Origin: Phycisphaerae bacterium
GTDB lineage: Bacteria; Planctomycetota; Phycisphaerae; UBA1845
Length of the DNA: 49,421 nucleotides
Direction: 5' to 3'
NCBI GenBank assembly: GCA_013360585.1
Contig: JABWBH010000004.1
Location: forward strand, 1 to 49,421
How positions within the stretch are numbered: position 1 is the stretch's first letter; every line of letters begins with the position of its first letter. This document shows, piece after piece, positions 17,398 through 26,082 of the stretch. The translations under genes were made by a program, and so were the position numbers. The notes under the pieces are model-generated. The model was given only the letters and a program-made list of their open reading frames with translations. It did not search any database and was not told where the DNA came from.

Positions 17398-17536
17398 CTC
17401 GGGTGTCGGGTGCTCGAGTTTCGGGTTTCGAGTCTCGGGCTTCGAGTCTCGATTCTCGAGTCTCGGGTTTCGGGCACTCGGGTCTTACGTCTCGGCGATT
17501 ATGACTACCGTAGGGCGGGCTTCGCCCGCCTCCGCC
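17398..17536. repeat. Repeat family 1 with a CTCGGG/CTCGAG array, motB-fliL gap
   Basis: 17398-17474 is a run of degenerate ~10-base units (tcgggtttcgagtctcggg, cttcgagtctcgattctcg and so on). It continues into the family 1 unit (cactcgggtcttacgtctcgg, 17475 on). That unit ends in the perfect hairpin GGCGGGC-TTC-GCCCGCC and ctccgcc at 17536, then GTTGCCTGTTGCCTAC just before the motB stop. It fills the whole motB-fliL gap. Confidence 0.75.
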
Positions 17537-17554
17537 TCTGTTGCCTGTTGCCTA

Positions 17555-18286
17555 CTACTCAATCGGCTCCCCCCGATACTCCTCCACCGTATCCTCGGTG
17601 ACGATAATCTCGACGCGCCGATTCTGCGCGAGCCGCTCCGGCGTGTACGCCTGCGCCACCAGCGGTTCCGAATCCCCGCACGCCTCGATGCGGATGCGTT
17701 TCGGATCGACGCCGTTACGCACCAACTCCTGCGCCACCGCCTTCGCCCGCGCGTACGACAGGTCCGTCGGGTCCGAATACGCCGCGTCCGCCGGCAACGG
17801 CTCCCGCGTCGCGTGCCCGCGCACCGTCACCTTCGACGTCAATCCCCGGATCGACTCGCTCGCCCCGACGATCAGGCGCTGCGCCCCGGGCATCAACGTC
17901 GCGCTGAACCGCTCGAAGCTGATTTTCCCCCCGATCTCCACCCGAATGCCTTTGCGGATGTCCGTCACCCGCCAGTGCTTCCCCTCGACCCCCGGGTCCT
18001 CTGCGTCGCCCTCCTTCCGGTCCCACGCACTCACGTCCACCGCCGTCAGACGCTGGATCAACGTGTTCTTCGGATCCAGAAGCTGGAGCACGCTCCCCGT
18101 CAGTTGCGCGTCGCCGCCGAACGTCGTCCGCAATGACTCCACGGCCTCGGCGTACTTGCGGTCCTGTTTGATCTCGCTGAACGCCAGCAGGAGAATGAAA
18201 AGACACAGCAGCAGCGACATCAGGTCGGAGAACGTACACATCCACTCAGGAGCCCCAGCGGGCGCAACCGGTTTCTTCACGCCCAT
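17555..18286 (-). CDS. motB: Flagellar stator protein MotB
   Basis: 243 aa. N-terminal single span with the proton-channel aspartate in APEWMCTFSDLMSLLLCLF (the D of SDLMSLL corresponds to Asp32 of E. coli). A linker with a plug-like segment follows, and then the OmpA-like peptidoglycan-binding domain: KVTVRGHATREP, LSYARAKAVAQELVRNGVDP and AQNRRVEIIV. MotA lies 12 bases upstream, so the pair is translated together. The domain order and length are normal for MotB. PomB (sodium type) cannot be excluded from sequence alone. Confidence 0.93.
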   Translation of the reverse strand: MGVKKPVAPAGAPEWMCTFSDLMSLLLCLFILLLAFSEIKQDRKYAEAVESLRTTFGGDAQLTGSVLQLLDPKNTLIQRLTAVDVSAWDRKEGDAEDPGVEGKHWRVTDIRKGIRVEIGGKISFERFSATLMPGAQRLIVGASESIRGLTSKVTVRGHATREPLPADAAYSDPTDLSYARAKAVAQELVRNGVDPKRIRIEACGDSEPLVAQAYTPERLAQNRRVEIIVTEDTVEEYRGEPIE

Positions 18287-18298
18287 CCGTGTTCTCCC

Positions 18299-19081
18299 TT
18301 ACGCCGCCTCTTTCTCCTTCGACGACGCCTTCTGGCGCAGCGCCGGCGGCAGGAACGTCATCAGCTTCTTCTCCACGATTCGTGGATTGTCTCCCGACTG
18401 AATCGCCAACACGCCACGGATGATGATGCTTTTGATGAGGGTTTCCTCGCGGCTGCGCAGCGCCAGCTTGTCCGCAATCGGCGCCCCGACCAGGTTCGCA
18501 ATCATCGCACCGTAAAGCGTCGTCAGCACCGCCACCGCCATCGACGGCCCGATCGAAGCCGGATCGTTCATGTTCCGCAGCATCAGCACCATGCCGATCA
18601 GCGTCCCGATCATCCCGAACGCCGGACCGTACTTGGCGAAGTTGTCGAACAGCGCCTTCCCCTCCGCGTGACGCAGCTCCATGATCTCCAGTTCGCTGTT
18701 GAGGATGTTCTCGATCAGGTCCGGCTCCGACCCGTCCACCGCCATCTGGATCCCGGTGATGATGAAGGGATCCTTCACGTCTTTCACGGCGCTCTCCAAC
18801 GCGAGAATCCCCTCGCGCCGCGCCACTTCCGCGTACTGGACCATGTCCTTGATCAGCTCCATCGGATCGACCGACTTGCTGAAGATCGACTTCTTGAAAA
18901 TGCTCAGCGTCTTCAACAGACGCTGGATCGGAAAGCTCATCAGCGCCGCGCACGCCGCCCCGCCGACGGTGATCATCACCGACGGCGGATCCCAGAACGC
19001 CGTCAGATCCCCGCCCGACGACATCGCCCAGATCATCATGGCGATGCCGGTGATCAGTCCGATGATCGTTGCAAAATCCAT
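18299..19081 (-). CDS. motA: Flagellar stator protein MotA
   Basis: 260-aa four-span stator subunit that turns ion flow into torque on FliG. Spans at about 5-25 and 33-50, the cytoplasmic loop with RREGILALESAV, then PAFGMIGTLIGMVLMLRNM and AVLTTLYGAMIANLVGAPIADKL-type sequence for spans 3 and 4, and a charged C-terminus. The loop contains the usual charged residues that contact FliG. ATG at 19081. Situated after flbD and before motB, as in many flagellar operons. Confidence 0.94.
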   Translation of the reverse strand: MDFATIIGLITGIAMMIWAMSSGGDLTAFWDPPSVMITVGGAACAALMSFPIQRLLKTLSIFKKSIFSKSVDPMELIKDMVQYAEVARREGILALESAVKDVKDPFIITGIQMAVDGSEPDLIENILNSELEIMELRHAEGKALFDNFAKYGPAFGMIGTLIGMVLMLRNMNDPASIGPSMAVAVLTTLYGAMIANLVGAPIADKLALRSREETLIKSIIIRGVLAIQSGDNPRIVEKKLMTFLPPALRQKASSKEKEAA

Positions 19082-19260
19082 GTCTGCGCAGCCTGCTTAC
19101 GAAAGCCCCCGGCACACGACGCCGGACGCGACGCCCCCGCCTCCCGCCTGACGAGCGGCGCACCCCTGATTTCATCGACCCCCTGCCGCTTGCTCCTGAA
19201 CCTCCTCCCCACGGACCGGTAACCGTCCGACGCGACACCGACCCTCGCCGAAACCCCCGC

Positions 19261-19455
19261 TCACACGACCGAGAACCCGTGAATCCGACGCTGGTAGTCC
19301 ACCACCTTCTCCACCACCTCGTCGATCGCCTCCCGCACCATCACGCAATCCCCGTTCACCAGCGTCACCAGCGTGTCCGGCGTCGCCTCGATCATCTTGA
19401 TCAGCTCCGCGTTCAGCACGAACGCCCGCTGGTTCAGTCGCGTCAGTACGATCAT
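19261..19455 (-). CDS. flbD: FlbD/SwrD family small flagellar protein
   Basis: 64 aa, the usual size for the family. MIVLTRLNQRAFVLNAELI, followed by IEATPDTLVTLVNGDCVMVREAIDEVV, is the FlbD domain, which in Bacillus (SwrD) raises stator torque. Between flgE (39 bases upstream) and motA (179 bases downstream) in the usual flgE-flbD-motA-motB order, consistent with a role with the stator. Confidence 0.9.
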   Translation of the reverse strand: MIVLTRLNQRAFVLNAELIKMIEATPDTLVTLVNGDCVMVREAIDEVVEKVVDYQRRIHGFSVV

Positions 19456-19494
19456 CGCTTCTACGCTCCACGCCGGATCGTCCCGGCCTCAGCC

Positions 19495-21210
19495 TCACCG
19501 CGACAGCAGCAGCAGCTCCTGAAGCAGGTCGTCCGCCGTGCGCACCACCCGGCTCGCCGCCGAAATCCCCGTCGACGCCGACACCAGGTCGATGAACTCC
19601 CGCACCAGCTCGACGTTGCTCTGCTCCAGCGCCCCCGCGACGATCGCCCCGGCGCCGGCCTCATTCGCCGCCACAATGTTCGCATCCCCGGAGTTCGCCC
19701 CCGGAACATACGTGTTCTCACTCTCCGCGAGCAGCCCCTCATTGTTGATGAACGTCGCCACCGCGACCTGCCCGAGCACGCGCGACTGCTGATTGCTGTA
19801 CTTGCCCGTGATGACGCCGTCCTCGTCGATCTCGTATCCCTCCAGTTCGCCCGCCGGCGTCCCGTCCTGCGACGCCATGTACACCCGCGACTCGCCCACC
19901 GACTCCGCCGGCGCCGTCATCCCCGAGAAGTCCAGGCTGAACGTCAGCGGCGACGAAGCCCCGCTCCCCGCCCGATCGAGGCTCAGCGGATCGCCCGTCG
20001 CTGTCACGAACCGCCCGCTCGCGTCAAACTGCACCGTCCCCATCCCGATCAGCGGACTCAGATCCGAGTCGTCCAGCGACTCCGCGTAGTAACGCCACGT
20101 CGTCCCCCCCGTATCTTTCGTCTCCAGCGCGAAGCGCAGCCGCGCCTCCACCGGCTGTCCCAGCGAGTCGTACACCGTGAAGTTCGTCGAAGTCCCGCCG
20201 CCAACCGCACTCGCGCGCGTCGAGAACGAGAAGGGCGTCGTCCCCTTCGTGCGGTTGAGGATCGAACCGAACTCCAGCTCGTCCCCCTCCCGGTGCAGCC
20301 GCAGCGCGTTCGCCTCTCCCCGGTTCGACGTCACCACCAGCGACCCCGCTTCCGGATCCGGTCCGGCCGCCACCGTCACCCCCGCCGCCGGATCGACGGT
20401 CGGGTCCGCGTAAACCCCCGCGATCGTCTGAAGATAACTGGCGAAATCCCCGAGCGTGCTCCCGGTCGTCCCGACGATGAACGTCTCCGGCGGCAGCGAC
20501 CCCCCTCCCTTGTTCACGACGATTTCGATCGCATCGTCCGTCGAAAACAACGGCGCGCCGTGCTCATCCACCAGATCCGTCAACGCCGTCGTCGCGGTCG
20601 CCGCGCTTCCCCCGCTGGTGCGCAGCGCCTGCGAAACCGTCGTATGCCCGACCGACGCCACCGGTTCCGCCGCGTCCAGCTTCCCCGAAATCACCGCCTC
20701 GCTCGTCGCCACCGGCGCCGCCACCTCTCCCAGCGGAATGACGATGTCCGTCAGTGCGCCCCGCTGAATCTGCCCAGCCGCGTCCGCCGCATATCCCTGC
20801 ACACGCCGACCGCCCGTCGCCACCAGCGTGCTCGACGGATCCAGCACGAACGCCCCGTCACGCGTGTACCGCAGCGCCCCGTCCGCGTCGCTGAGCACGA
20901 AGAATCCGCGCCCGTTCAACGCCAGATCAGACTCCGATCCCGTCGCCTCGATCGCCCCCTGAGCGAAGTCCCGCTGCACCGCCGCAACTCCCGACCCACG
21001 CCCAACCTGCCGCGGCAATGTCCCGCCCGTTCCCGGCGACGGCCCGCTCCCCGGCGAGATCGTCTCGTACATCAACGTCTCAAAGAGCGTCCGCTGCTGC
21101 TTGAACGCCGTCGTGTTCAGGTTGGCGATGTCGTCGCCCACCGTGTTCACCGTCGTCTGATTGCTTTTGATCCCCGTGAAGCCGGTCAGCATCGCCGATG
21201 TCAGTGCCAT
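19495..21210 (-). CDS. flgE: Flagellar hook protein FlgE
   Basis: 571-aa hook subunit, secreted through the flagellar export system without a signal peptide. The N-terminal helix MALTSAMLTGFTGIKSNQTT continues with the rod/hook motif VNTVGDDIANLNTTAFKQQR. FlgE core elements follow: GSESDLALNGRGFFVLSD, LRYTRDGAFVLDPSSTLV and TNFTVYDSLGQPVEARLRF. The C-terminal helix ALEQSNVELVREFIDLVSAS ends the protein. The surface-exposed middle is longer than in E. coli FlgE (402 aa), as is common outside enterobacteria. It lies between flgD and flbD. Confidence 0.94.
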   Translation of the reverse strand: MALTSAMLTGFTGIKSNQTTVNTVGDDIANLNTTAFKQQRTLFETLMYETISPGSGPSPGTGGTLPRQVGRGSGVAAVQRDFAQGAIEATGSESDLALNGRGFFVLSDADGALRYTRDGAFVLDPSSTLVATGGRRVQGYAADAAGQIQRGALTDIVIPLGEVAAPVATSEAVISGKLDAAEPVASVGHTTVSQALRTSGGSAATATTALTDLVDEHGAPLFSTDDAIEIVVNKGGGSLPPETFIVGTTGSTLGDFASYLQTIAGVYADPTVDPAAGVTVAAGPDPEAGSLVVTSNRGEANALRLHREGDELEFGSILNRTKGTTPFSFSTRASAVGGGTSTNFTVYDSLGQPVEARLRFALETKDTGGTTWRYYAESLDDSDLSPLIGMGTVQFDASGRFVTATGDPLSLDRAGSGASSPLTFSLDFSGMTAPAESVGESRVYMASQDGTPAGELEGYEIDEDGVITGKYSNQQSRVLGQVAVATFINNEGLLAESENTYVPGANSGDANIVAANEAGAGAIVAGALEQSNVELVREFIDLVSASTGISAASRVVRTADDLLQELLLLSR

Positions 21211-21270
21211 CTCGCTGTCTCCCTGTCGCCATCACCCCGCCCCCCGCCCCCCGCCCCTCACCACCCCTTG

Positions 21271-21302
21271 CTCCTACCGAGCCGCGCCCGTCAGGAAGCG
21301 TT
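21271..21302. repeat. Repeat family 2, copy in the flgD-flgE gap
   Basis: CTCCTACCGAGCCGCGCCCG followed by TCAGGAAGCGTT. The clearest copy of the family; immediately upstream lies a C-rich stretch (21236-21260). Confidence 0.65.
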
Positions 21303-21312
21303 CCGACCACCC

Positions 21313-21915
21313 TCACGCCACGCTCACGACATCCCGCAAACGCACGTCCCCCTCGCCCACCTTCAGCAGCACCTCACCCAGCTCGTCCACCGCCACTCCC
21401 GTCACTTCCCCCTCCACCGTCAGCGAGGCGTCCCCCGTCCGTCGGTCCGTCGCCACGATCCGCCGTCCGACGAGCTGCCCCGCCGCCTCCGCAGGAGCCT
21501 GAACCTCTGACACCTGCTCCAGAGGAACGTCCACCCCCGACGACAACCGCAGCACCGCCTTGCCCCCGGCGTCGAGCCTCAGCGACGTGACGATGCCCTC
21601 CAGAATCCGCCCGTCCTCCAGCGGCTGCGAACGCACGTAACGCCCGATCATCGACGTCGCCGCGCCGAACTTCTGCTGCCCCGTCAACGCCGACATCGCG
21701 TCCGCGATCGACGTGGACATCTCGATGTCGCGGATCATCGAAATCTGCCGCATCATTTCTTCATTGCTGGTCGGCTCGAAGGGATCCTGATTCGAGAGTT
21801 GCGTAATCAGCAGCTTGAGAAACTGCTCCGACCCCATCTCGGCGAATGCCTCGGACGAGCGATCCGCCGCCGCCGTCCCCGCCGCGCCGCCCAACGCACT
21901 CACGTCCGTTGTCAT
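21313..21915 (-). CDS. flgD: Flagellar hook cap protein FlgD
   Basis: 200-aa scaffold that caps the growing hook and is left out of the finished flagellum. The conserved N-terminal block EQFLKLLITQLSNQDPFEPT, then the METIDON-like NEEMMRQISMIRDIEMS, is clear. The C-terminal half has beta-rich FlgD Tudor/FLgD-Ig-like sequence (ATSMIGRYVRSQPL ... GEVTGVAVDELGEVLLKVGE). ATG at 21915. Order fliK-flgD-flgE is standard. Confidence 0.93.
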   Translation of the reverse strand: MTTDVSALGGAAGTAAADRSSEAFAEMGSEQFLKLLITQLSNQDPFEPTSNEEMMRQISMIRDIEMSTSIADAMSALTGQQKFGAATSMIGRYVRSQPLEDGRILEGIVTSLRLDAGGKAVLRLSSGVDVPLEQVSEVQAPAEAAGQLVGRRIVATDRRTGDASLTVEGEVTGVAVDELGEVLLKVGEGDVRLRDVVSVA

Positions 21916-21959
21916 CCCGGTTCCTTTCCAACTCTCAAACCGCCGCCCGCCGGCCCCGC

Positions 21960-22025
21960 CTTACCGAGCCACGCCCGGAAGGAAGCGTGCTTCACAACGC
22001 TCCACCGCGCCCCTCAGGAAGCGTT
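21960..22025. repeat. Repeat family 2, one full and one partial copy (fliK-flgD gap)
   Basis: Full copy at 21960-21993 (CTTACCGAGCCACGCCCG, GAAGGAAGCGTGCTTCA) and a partial right half at 22012-22025 (CCTCAGGAAGCGTT). Both lie between the fliK stop and flgD. Confidence 0.6.
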
Positions 22026-22056
22026 CTTGCCCGCGTCCAGACCTCGACGCTCCACG

Positions 22057-23361
22057 TCATACGCGCACATCCAGCCGCCCGTCCGGACGCCACGGTGTCC
22101 CAGCGACAGCTGACTCCTCCGCCTCCCGCACCCCCCCGCTCGGCGTTCCCGTCGCCTCATCACTCGCATGCCCTTCCGCGTTCGACGAAGCGCCCGCCGC
22201 CTGACGCGAATCCGCGAAACCCTCCCACGCCGCTCCCGACGCACTTTGCTCCGCCGACCACCCGGACAGATCGAACTCGCCGGTCGCCACCCCTTGCTGA
22301 TGCAATGCCTGCCGAAGCTCCCCCAGCCTCTCCCCGAGAATCTGTCGCGCCGCCGCCGTTTCCGTCTGAATGCTCAGTTCCAGCGCCCCGCCGCTCATCC
22401 GCGCTTCAACCCGGATGCGGCCCAGTTCCGGCGGATCCAGCTCGATCGTCGCACGCGAGGACTTCGCCCCGTGCTCGACGCGCACGGCGCGAACCAGCTT
22501 CTCGAAGCTCGTCGCCTCTCGGTTCGTGCCCCCGCCGGCAGTCGACTCCGCGCTCCGCCCGGCGGAACGCCGCGCCTCGCCCACGCTCCGCGAGACCTCC
22601 GTCGCAGACCCGATCGGGCTTGCTCCCGCCGCGCCGGTCGTTGCAGTCGCGCCTTCCGACTTCGCCCCCCCTGAGACGGACCGGGCGAGCACCTCCGCGA
22701 CCGCTTGCGCCGGAGTCGCCGTCAATGACGACCCGCGGGAAGCAACGCTCGCAACGACACCGGTTTTCTCAGCGGGCGCGGTTGCGCCGATCGACGGTCC
22801 CGGACTCGGATTCGCCGACACCGCGTCTTTGACGCTGGCAGCCTTATCATGCTCCAACCCGGACGACGCTGGCGTCATCGGCAGTCTTGACCCGGCTCCG
22901 GTCCCGCCCTGAGGCGGCGACTCGCCTGCCGCGCGCACGCCTTCTCGAACCGTCGCGGTCTCCGGTCCGGCCTCACGGGACGGCATCCCGCTCTCTCCGC
23001 TGCGCGTACCAGGATCGGATGCTTCCCCCCCCAGCCGGACCTCTCGGGCGCTGGGGCGATGCGCCGCGCTGTGCGCCAGCGACTCCTGCCTCGCGTCCTG
23101 CCGCAGCGTCTCAAGACGCTGCCCGCGCGGATCCGTCGTCGGAGCGTCGAACACCTCGGACGCGCGCGCCTGACCTGATTCCACGGTAACCGCCGGCCAC
23201 GACGTCAATCTGCCGGGCTCCGTCGTCGGCAAACTCGGAATCCCCGCAAGGACGGCGGCGAAACCGTCCGCCGCCCCGATGTCCTCCTCACGCACCGACG
23301 AACGCGCCCTCGAGGGCTCGGGTGCGGGCGCCGCAACCGGCGCAATAAACCCCGAACTCAT
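22057..23361 (-). CDS. fliK: Flagellar hook-length control protein FliK
   Basis: 434 aa. The first ~270 residues are low-complexity, rich in Ala/Ser/Gly/Pro as in other FliK rulers. Residues of about 280-390 are the conserved Flg_hook domain that contacts FlhB: ATIELDPPELGRIRVEARMS, LELSIQTETAAARQILGERL, LRQALHQQGVATGEFDLSG. Together with the intact NPTH site in FlhB this gives a working substrate switch. The start MSSGFIAPV at 23361 has a nearby AAAGGG. Confidence 0.88.
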   Translation of the reverse strand: MSSGFIAPVAAPAPEPSRARSSVREEDIGAADGFAAVLAGIPSLPTTEPGRLTSWPAVTVESGQARASEVFDAPTTDPRGQRLETLRQDARQESLAHSAAHRPSAREVRLGGEASDPGTRSGESGMPSREAGPETATVREGVRAAGESPPQGGTGAGSRLPMTPASSGLEHDKAASVKDAVSANPSPGPSIGATAPAEKTGVVASVASRGSSLTATPAQAVAEVLARSVSGGAKSEGATATTGAAGASPIGSATEVSRSVGEARRSAGRSAESTAGGGTNREATSFEKLVRAVRVEHGAKSSRATIELDPPELGRIRVEARMSGGALELSIQTETAAARQILGERLGELRQALHQQGVATGEFDLSGWSAEQSASGAAWEGFADSRQAAGASSNAEGHASDEATGTPSGGVREAEESAVAGTPWRPDGRLDVRV

Positions 23362-23421
23362 CGTGAAATCCCTTTCAATGCCGCGCAGCGCGATCCTTCG
23401 TCGCCGCCTGCCGGTCCCGCC

Positions 23422-24180
23422 TCACGGCGTCTGCGCCTCGCCCGCCACTTCCGCCGCCCGCGCCGGCGCCACCTTCCGGATCGCTGAGAGAATCTCGTCC
23501 GCCTTCGCCTTGTGCTCCGCCGATTTCGCGGACTCGAGAATCTTCGCCACCGTCCGCGTGTCCATCTCCATCAGAAGCCGCGCCGCCTGATCCGCGTCCT
23601 TCCGGATCAGGTAGTCGAACGCCTGCGTCGGCTTCAGCGAGTTGAAGACCTCCAGCTCCTTGCGGAATCCTTCCTCATCCTTGACCCCCGCTTCCTCCTG
23701 CTTCGCCTTCTCGAACGCCGCACGCCGCGCATTCAGCTCATCCAGCCGCGTCGTGATCTGAAGCATGATCGACTCGCTCAGCGCCAGCCGCTGGTTGATC
23801 TCCACCTCGAACCGGTTCCGCTCACGCAGCGCGATCTCCCGCTCGATCAACGACGTTTGCGTCAGGTCCGAGGACGTTCTCGGACGCGCCGCCACGATCG
23901 GCTCCTCAGCGATCACCCCCGTCGACTCCGCCGCAGCCGGCGCGTCATCCGTCGCCGGCTCAGCGCCCTCCGCCCCCGCGCCATCGCCGGCCAACCCCTC
24001 TTCCGGCGCCGCAACCGCCGTCCCACGCATCACCTCGACCACCTGCCGCACACGTTCCGGTGTGAGATGTCCGCCGACGACCAGATAAGCGGCCACCCCC
24101 GCCAGCGCCAGCAGGTTCAGCATCGAAAACACCGCCGCCAGGTCGTACCCCTGACGGATCCAACCTCGGATCGCCGTCAT
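23422..24180 (-). CDS. MotE-like / MgtE-N-domain flagellar protein
   Basis: 252 aa. A single N-terminal membrane segment (LAAVFSMLNLLALAGVAAYLV) precedes an Ala/Pro/Asp-rich linker and a long charged coiled coil (about 110-185: EREIALRERNRFEVEINQRL). The C-terminus is an MgtE-N/FliG-N-like helical domain (SLKPTQAFDYLIRKDADQAA, RTVAKILESAKSAEHKA). This is the layout of MotE, a chaperone-like partner of the stator MotB in alphaproteobacteria, and of similar proteins placed after fliJ in many flagellar operons. It starts 3 bases after the fliJ stop on the minus strand. Function is inferred from layout and place. Confidence 0.75.
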   Translation of the reverse strand: MTAIRGWIRQGYDLAAVFSMLNLLALAGVAAYLVVGGHLTPERVRQVVEVMRGTAVAAPEEGLAGDGAGAEGAEPATDDAPAAAESTGVIAEEPIVAARPRTSSDLTQTSLIEREIALRERNRFEVEINQRLALSESIMLQITTRLDELNARRAAFEKAKQEEAGVKDEEGFRKELEVFNSLKPTQAFDYLIRKDADQAARLLMEMDTRTVAKILESAKSAEHKAKADEILSAIRKVAPARAAEVAGEAQTP

Positions 24181-24183
24181 CCC

Positions 24184-24657
24184 TTATGCCCCCTGCCTCA
24201 TCGACCTCAGCATCGTGCCGATGTGCCGCTGCGCCCCGACCTCGTCCATCTCTCCCTGCTCTTCCCGGAGCACTCCCCGACGATGCTCCGCAAGTCGCCG
24301 CTCCCGAAGCTTGTCCAGCACCTTCCGCCGCGCGGTCAGCTCCGCCAGCCGCGCCTGCTCCTCCGACAACCGCTGCGACGTCTGCGCCAACCGCTCCTGC
24401 GCCGCCTCGATCGCCCGCCGAAGCGCCCCGAGATACCGCTGAATCCGGATCAGTCCGGCCACGTCCAGCGCTCCACCCGCCTGCACCCCGCTCCTGTCCC
24501 GACATTGTTCCGTCGCCGCTTCTCGAAGCGCTTCAAGCTCGCCGCGCTGTCGCGTCACCGCCGCCGCGATCTCCGACACCACGCGCTGCTGCTGCTCCTC
24601 CTCACGCTTCCGCAACCGGCGCACCACCTCGAGATTGAACCGGAACCGCTTCGCCAT
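24184..24657 (-). CDS. fliJ: Flagellar export chaperone-like protein FliJ
   Basis: 157-aa coiled-coil protein that sits in the centre of the FliI hexamer and couples the ATPase to FlhA. The start MAKRFRFNLEVVRRLRKREE is the FliJ family N-terminus. Two long helices follow with heptads and no Pro (residues 10-60 and 75-150). It follows fliI by 6 bases. Confidence 0.85.
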   Translation of the reverse strand: MAKRFRFNLEVVRRLRKREEEQQQRVVSEIAAAVTRQRGELEALREAATEQCRDRSGVQAGGALDVAGLIRIQRYLGALRRAIEAAQERLAQTSQRLSEEQARLAELTARRKVLDKLRERRLAEHRRGVLREEQGEMDEVGAQRHIGTMLRSMRQGA

Positions 24658-24663
24658 CCGGCT

Positions 24664-26049
24664 TTACCTCGCCCCCACGCCAACGCTCCCCGCCCCCGCC
24701 CCCGTCCCCGCCAGCGCCGCCAGCTCGTATAACGCCGCCCGCGTCTCCTCCAACGAGGCCCGTTCCGACCGATCCTGACGCAGAAACGCATCCAGTTCAG
24801 GCTTCATCCGGATCGCCGCGTCATACGCCGCGTTACTCCCCGCAGAGTACGCCCCAATGTTCACCAGATCCTCGATCGACGCCCACGTCGCCAGCACCCC
24901 GCGCAGCCCCCGCGCCGCTTTCACGTGTGTCGGACCCGCCACGTCGCTCATCACCCGGCTGATGCTCTCCAGCACCGACACCGCCGGAAAATGCCCGCGG
25001 TTCGCCAGATCCCGCGATAACCAGATGTGCCCGTCGAGAATCCCCCGCGCCGCGTCCGCGATCGGCTCCGTCAGGTCGTCGCCCTCCACCAGCACCGTGA
25101 AAAGCCCCGTGATGCTCCCCCGCGACGTCCGCCCGCACCGCTCCATCAACTGCGGCATCAGCGAGAATACGCTCGGCGGATACCCCTTCGTCGTCGGCGG
25201 CTCGCCTGCTGCCAGCCCGATCTGACGCTGCGCCATCGCCATCCGCGTCACCGAGTCCATCAAAAGCAGCACATGCTTCCCCCGGTCCCGGAAATGCTCC
25301 GCCACCGCCATCGCCGTGAAGCATGCCCGAACCCGCAGCACCGGTGACTCATCCGACGTGCTCACCACCAGCACGCTCCGCCGCCGACCCTCCTCGCCCA
25401 GATCCTTGCGGATGAAGTCCCCCACCTCCCGACCACGTTCGCCAACGAGTGCCACCACGATGACATCCGCGCTCGTAAAGCGCGAGATCATCCCCATCAG
25501 GACGCTCTTCCCCACCCCCGTCCCCGCGAACACCCCCATCCTCTGCCCCGTCCCCAGCGTCAGGAACCCGTCGATCGCCCGAACCCCCGTCGCCAGCGGC
25601 TCCTCGATCGGTGTCCGCGAAAGCGCCGCAGGCGCCGCATCGAAAATCCGACGATGCTCCTCCGTCACCGGCGGCGCGCCGCCGTCGATCGCACGCCCCC
25701 GACCGTCAAGCACGCGCCCCAGCAACCCCGCGCCCACCCCGACGTGCTGCCCGCGCAGATCGCTCAACACCGCGTCACCCGCTCCGATCCCCGTCGCCGG
25801 CTCCAGCGGCATCAGCACCGCCTCCGACCCCGACACGCCAACGACTTGCGCCTCCACCTCGCCGCCCGAACGCCGCCGCACCCGGCACATCCCTCCTACC
25901 ACCGCCGGAAAACCGCGCGCCCGCACCGTCAGACCCGTCACTTCCTCCACCGATCCGCGCAGACGAAGAAACGATCTCCCCGCGATCAACTCCCGCTGAT
26001 CCGCGAAAAAACCTTCGTCGATCCGCTCGACGCACGTGCCTTCCGTCAT
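24664..26049 (-). CDS. fliI: Flagellum-specific ATPase FliI
   Basis: 461-aa F1-ATPase-like enzyme that unfolds and feeds export substrates. Walker A is GVFAGTGVGKSVLMGMISRF; the catalytic region is VALVGERGREVGDFI, and the Walker B strand KHVLLLMDSVTRMAMAQRQIG is followed by LAAGEPPTTKGYPPSVF. The C-terminus (DAAIRMKPELDAFLRQD) matches FliI. The N-terminal beta barrel and length fit the family. Between fliH and fliJ, the usual trio. Confidence 0.96.
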   Translation of the reverse strand: MTEGTCVERIDEGFFADQRELIAGRSFLRLRGSVEEVTGLTVRARGFPAVVGGMCRVRRRSGGEVEAQVVGVSGSEAVLMPLEPATGIGAGDAVLSDLRGQHVGVGAGLLGRVLDGRGRAIDGGAPPVTEEHRRIFDAAPAALSRTPIEEPLATGVRAIDGFLTLGTGQRMGVFAGTGVGKSVLMGMISRFTSADVIVVALVGERGREVGDFIRKDLGEEGRRRSVLVVSTSDESPVLRVRACFTAMAVAEHFRDRGKHVLLLMDSVTRMAMAQRQIGLAAGEPPTTKGYPPSVFSLMPQLMERCGRTSRGSITGLFTVLVEGDDLTEPIADAARGILDGHIWLSRDLANRGHFPAVSVLESISRVMSDVAGPTHVKAARGLRGVLATWASIEDLVNIGAYSAGSNAAYDAAIRMKPELDAFLRQDRSERASLEETRAALYELAALAGTGAGAGSVGVGAR

Positions 26050-26082
26050 GCCCTGCCCCTTGCGCCTTGATCCCGACGCGGC

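Noticed and set aside
13001-17540. CRISPR array suspected from the regular CTCGGG strings
   Set aside because: Units are ~10 bases and degenerate with no unique spacers; they belong to repeat family 1.
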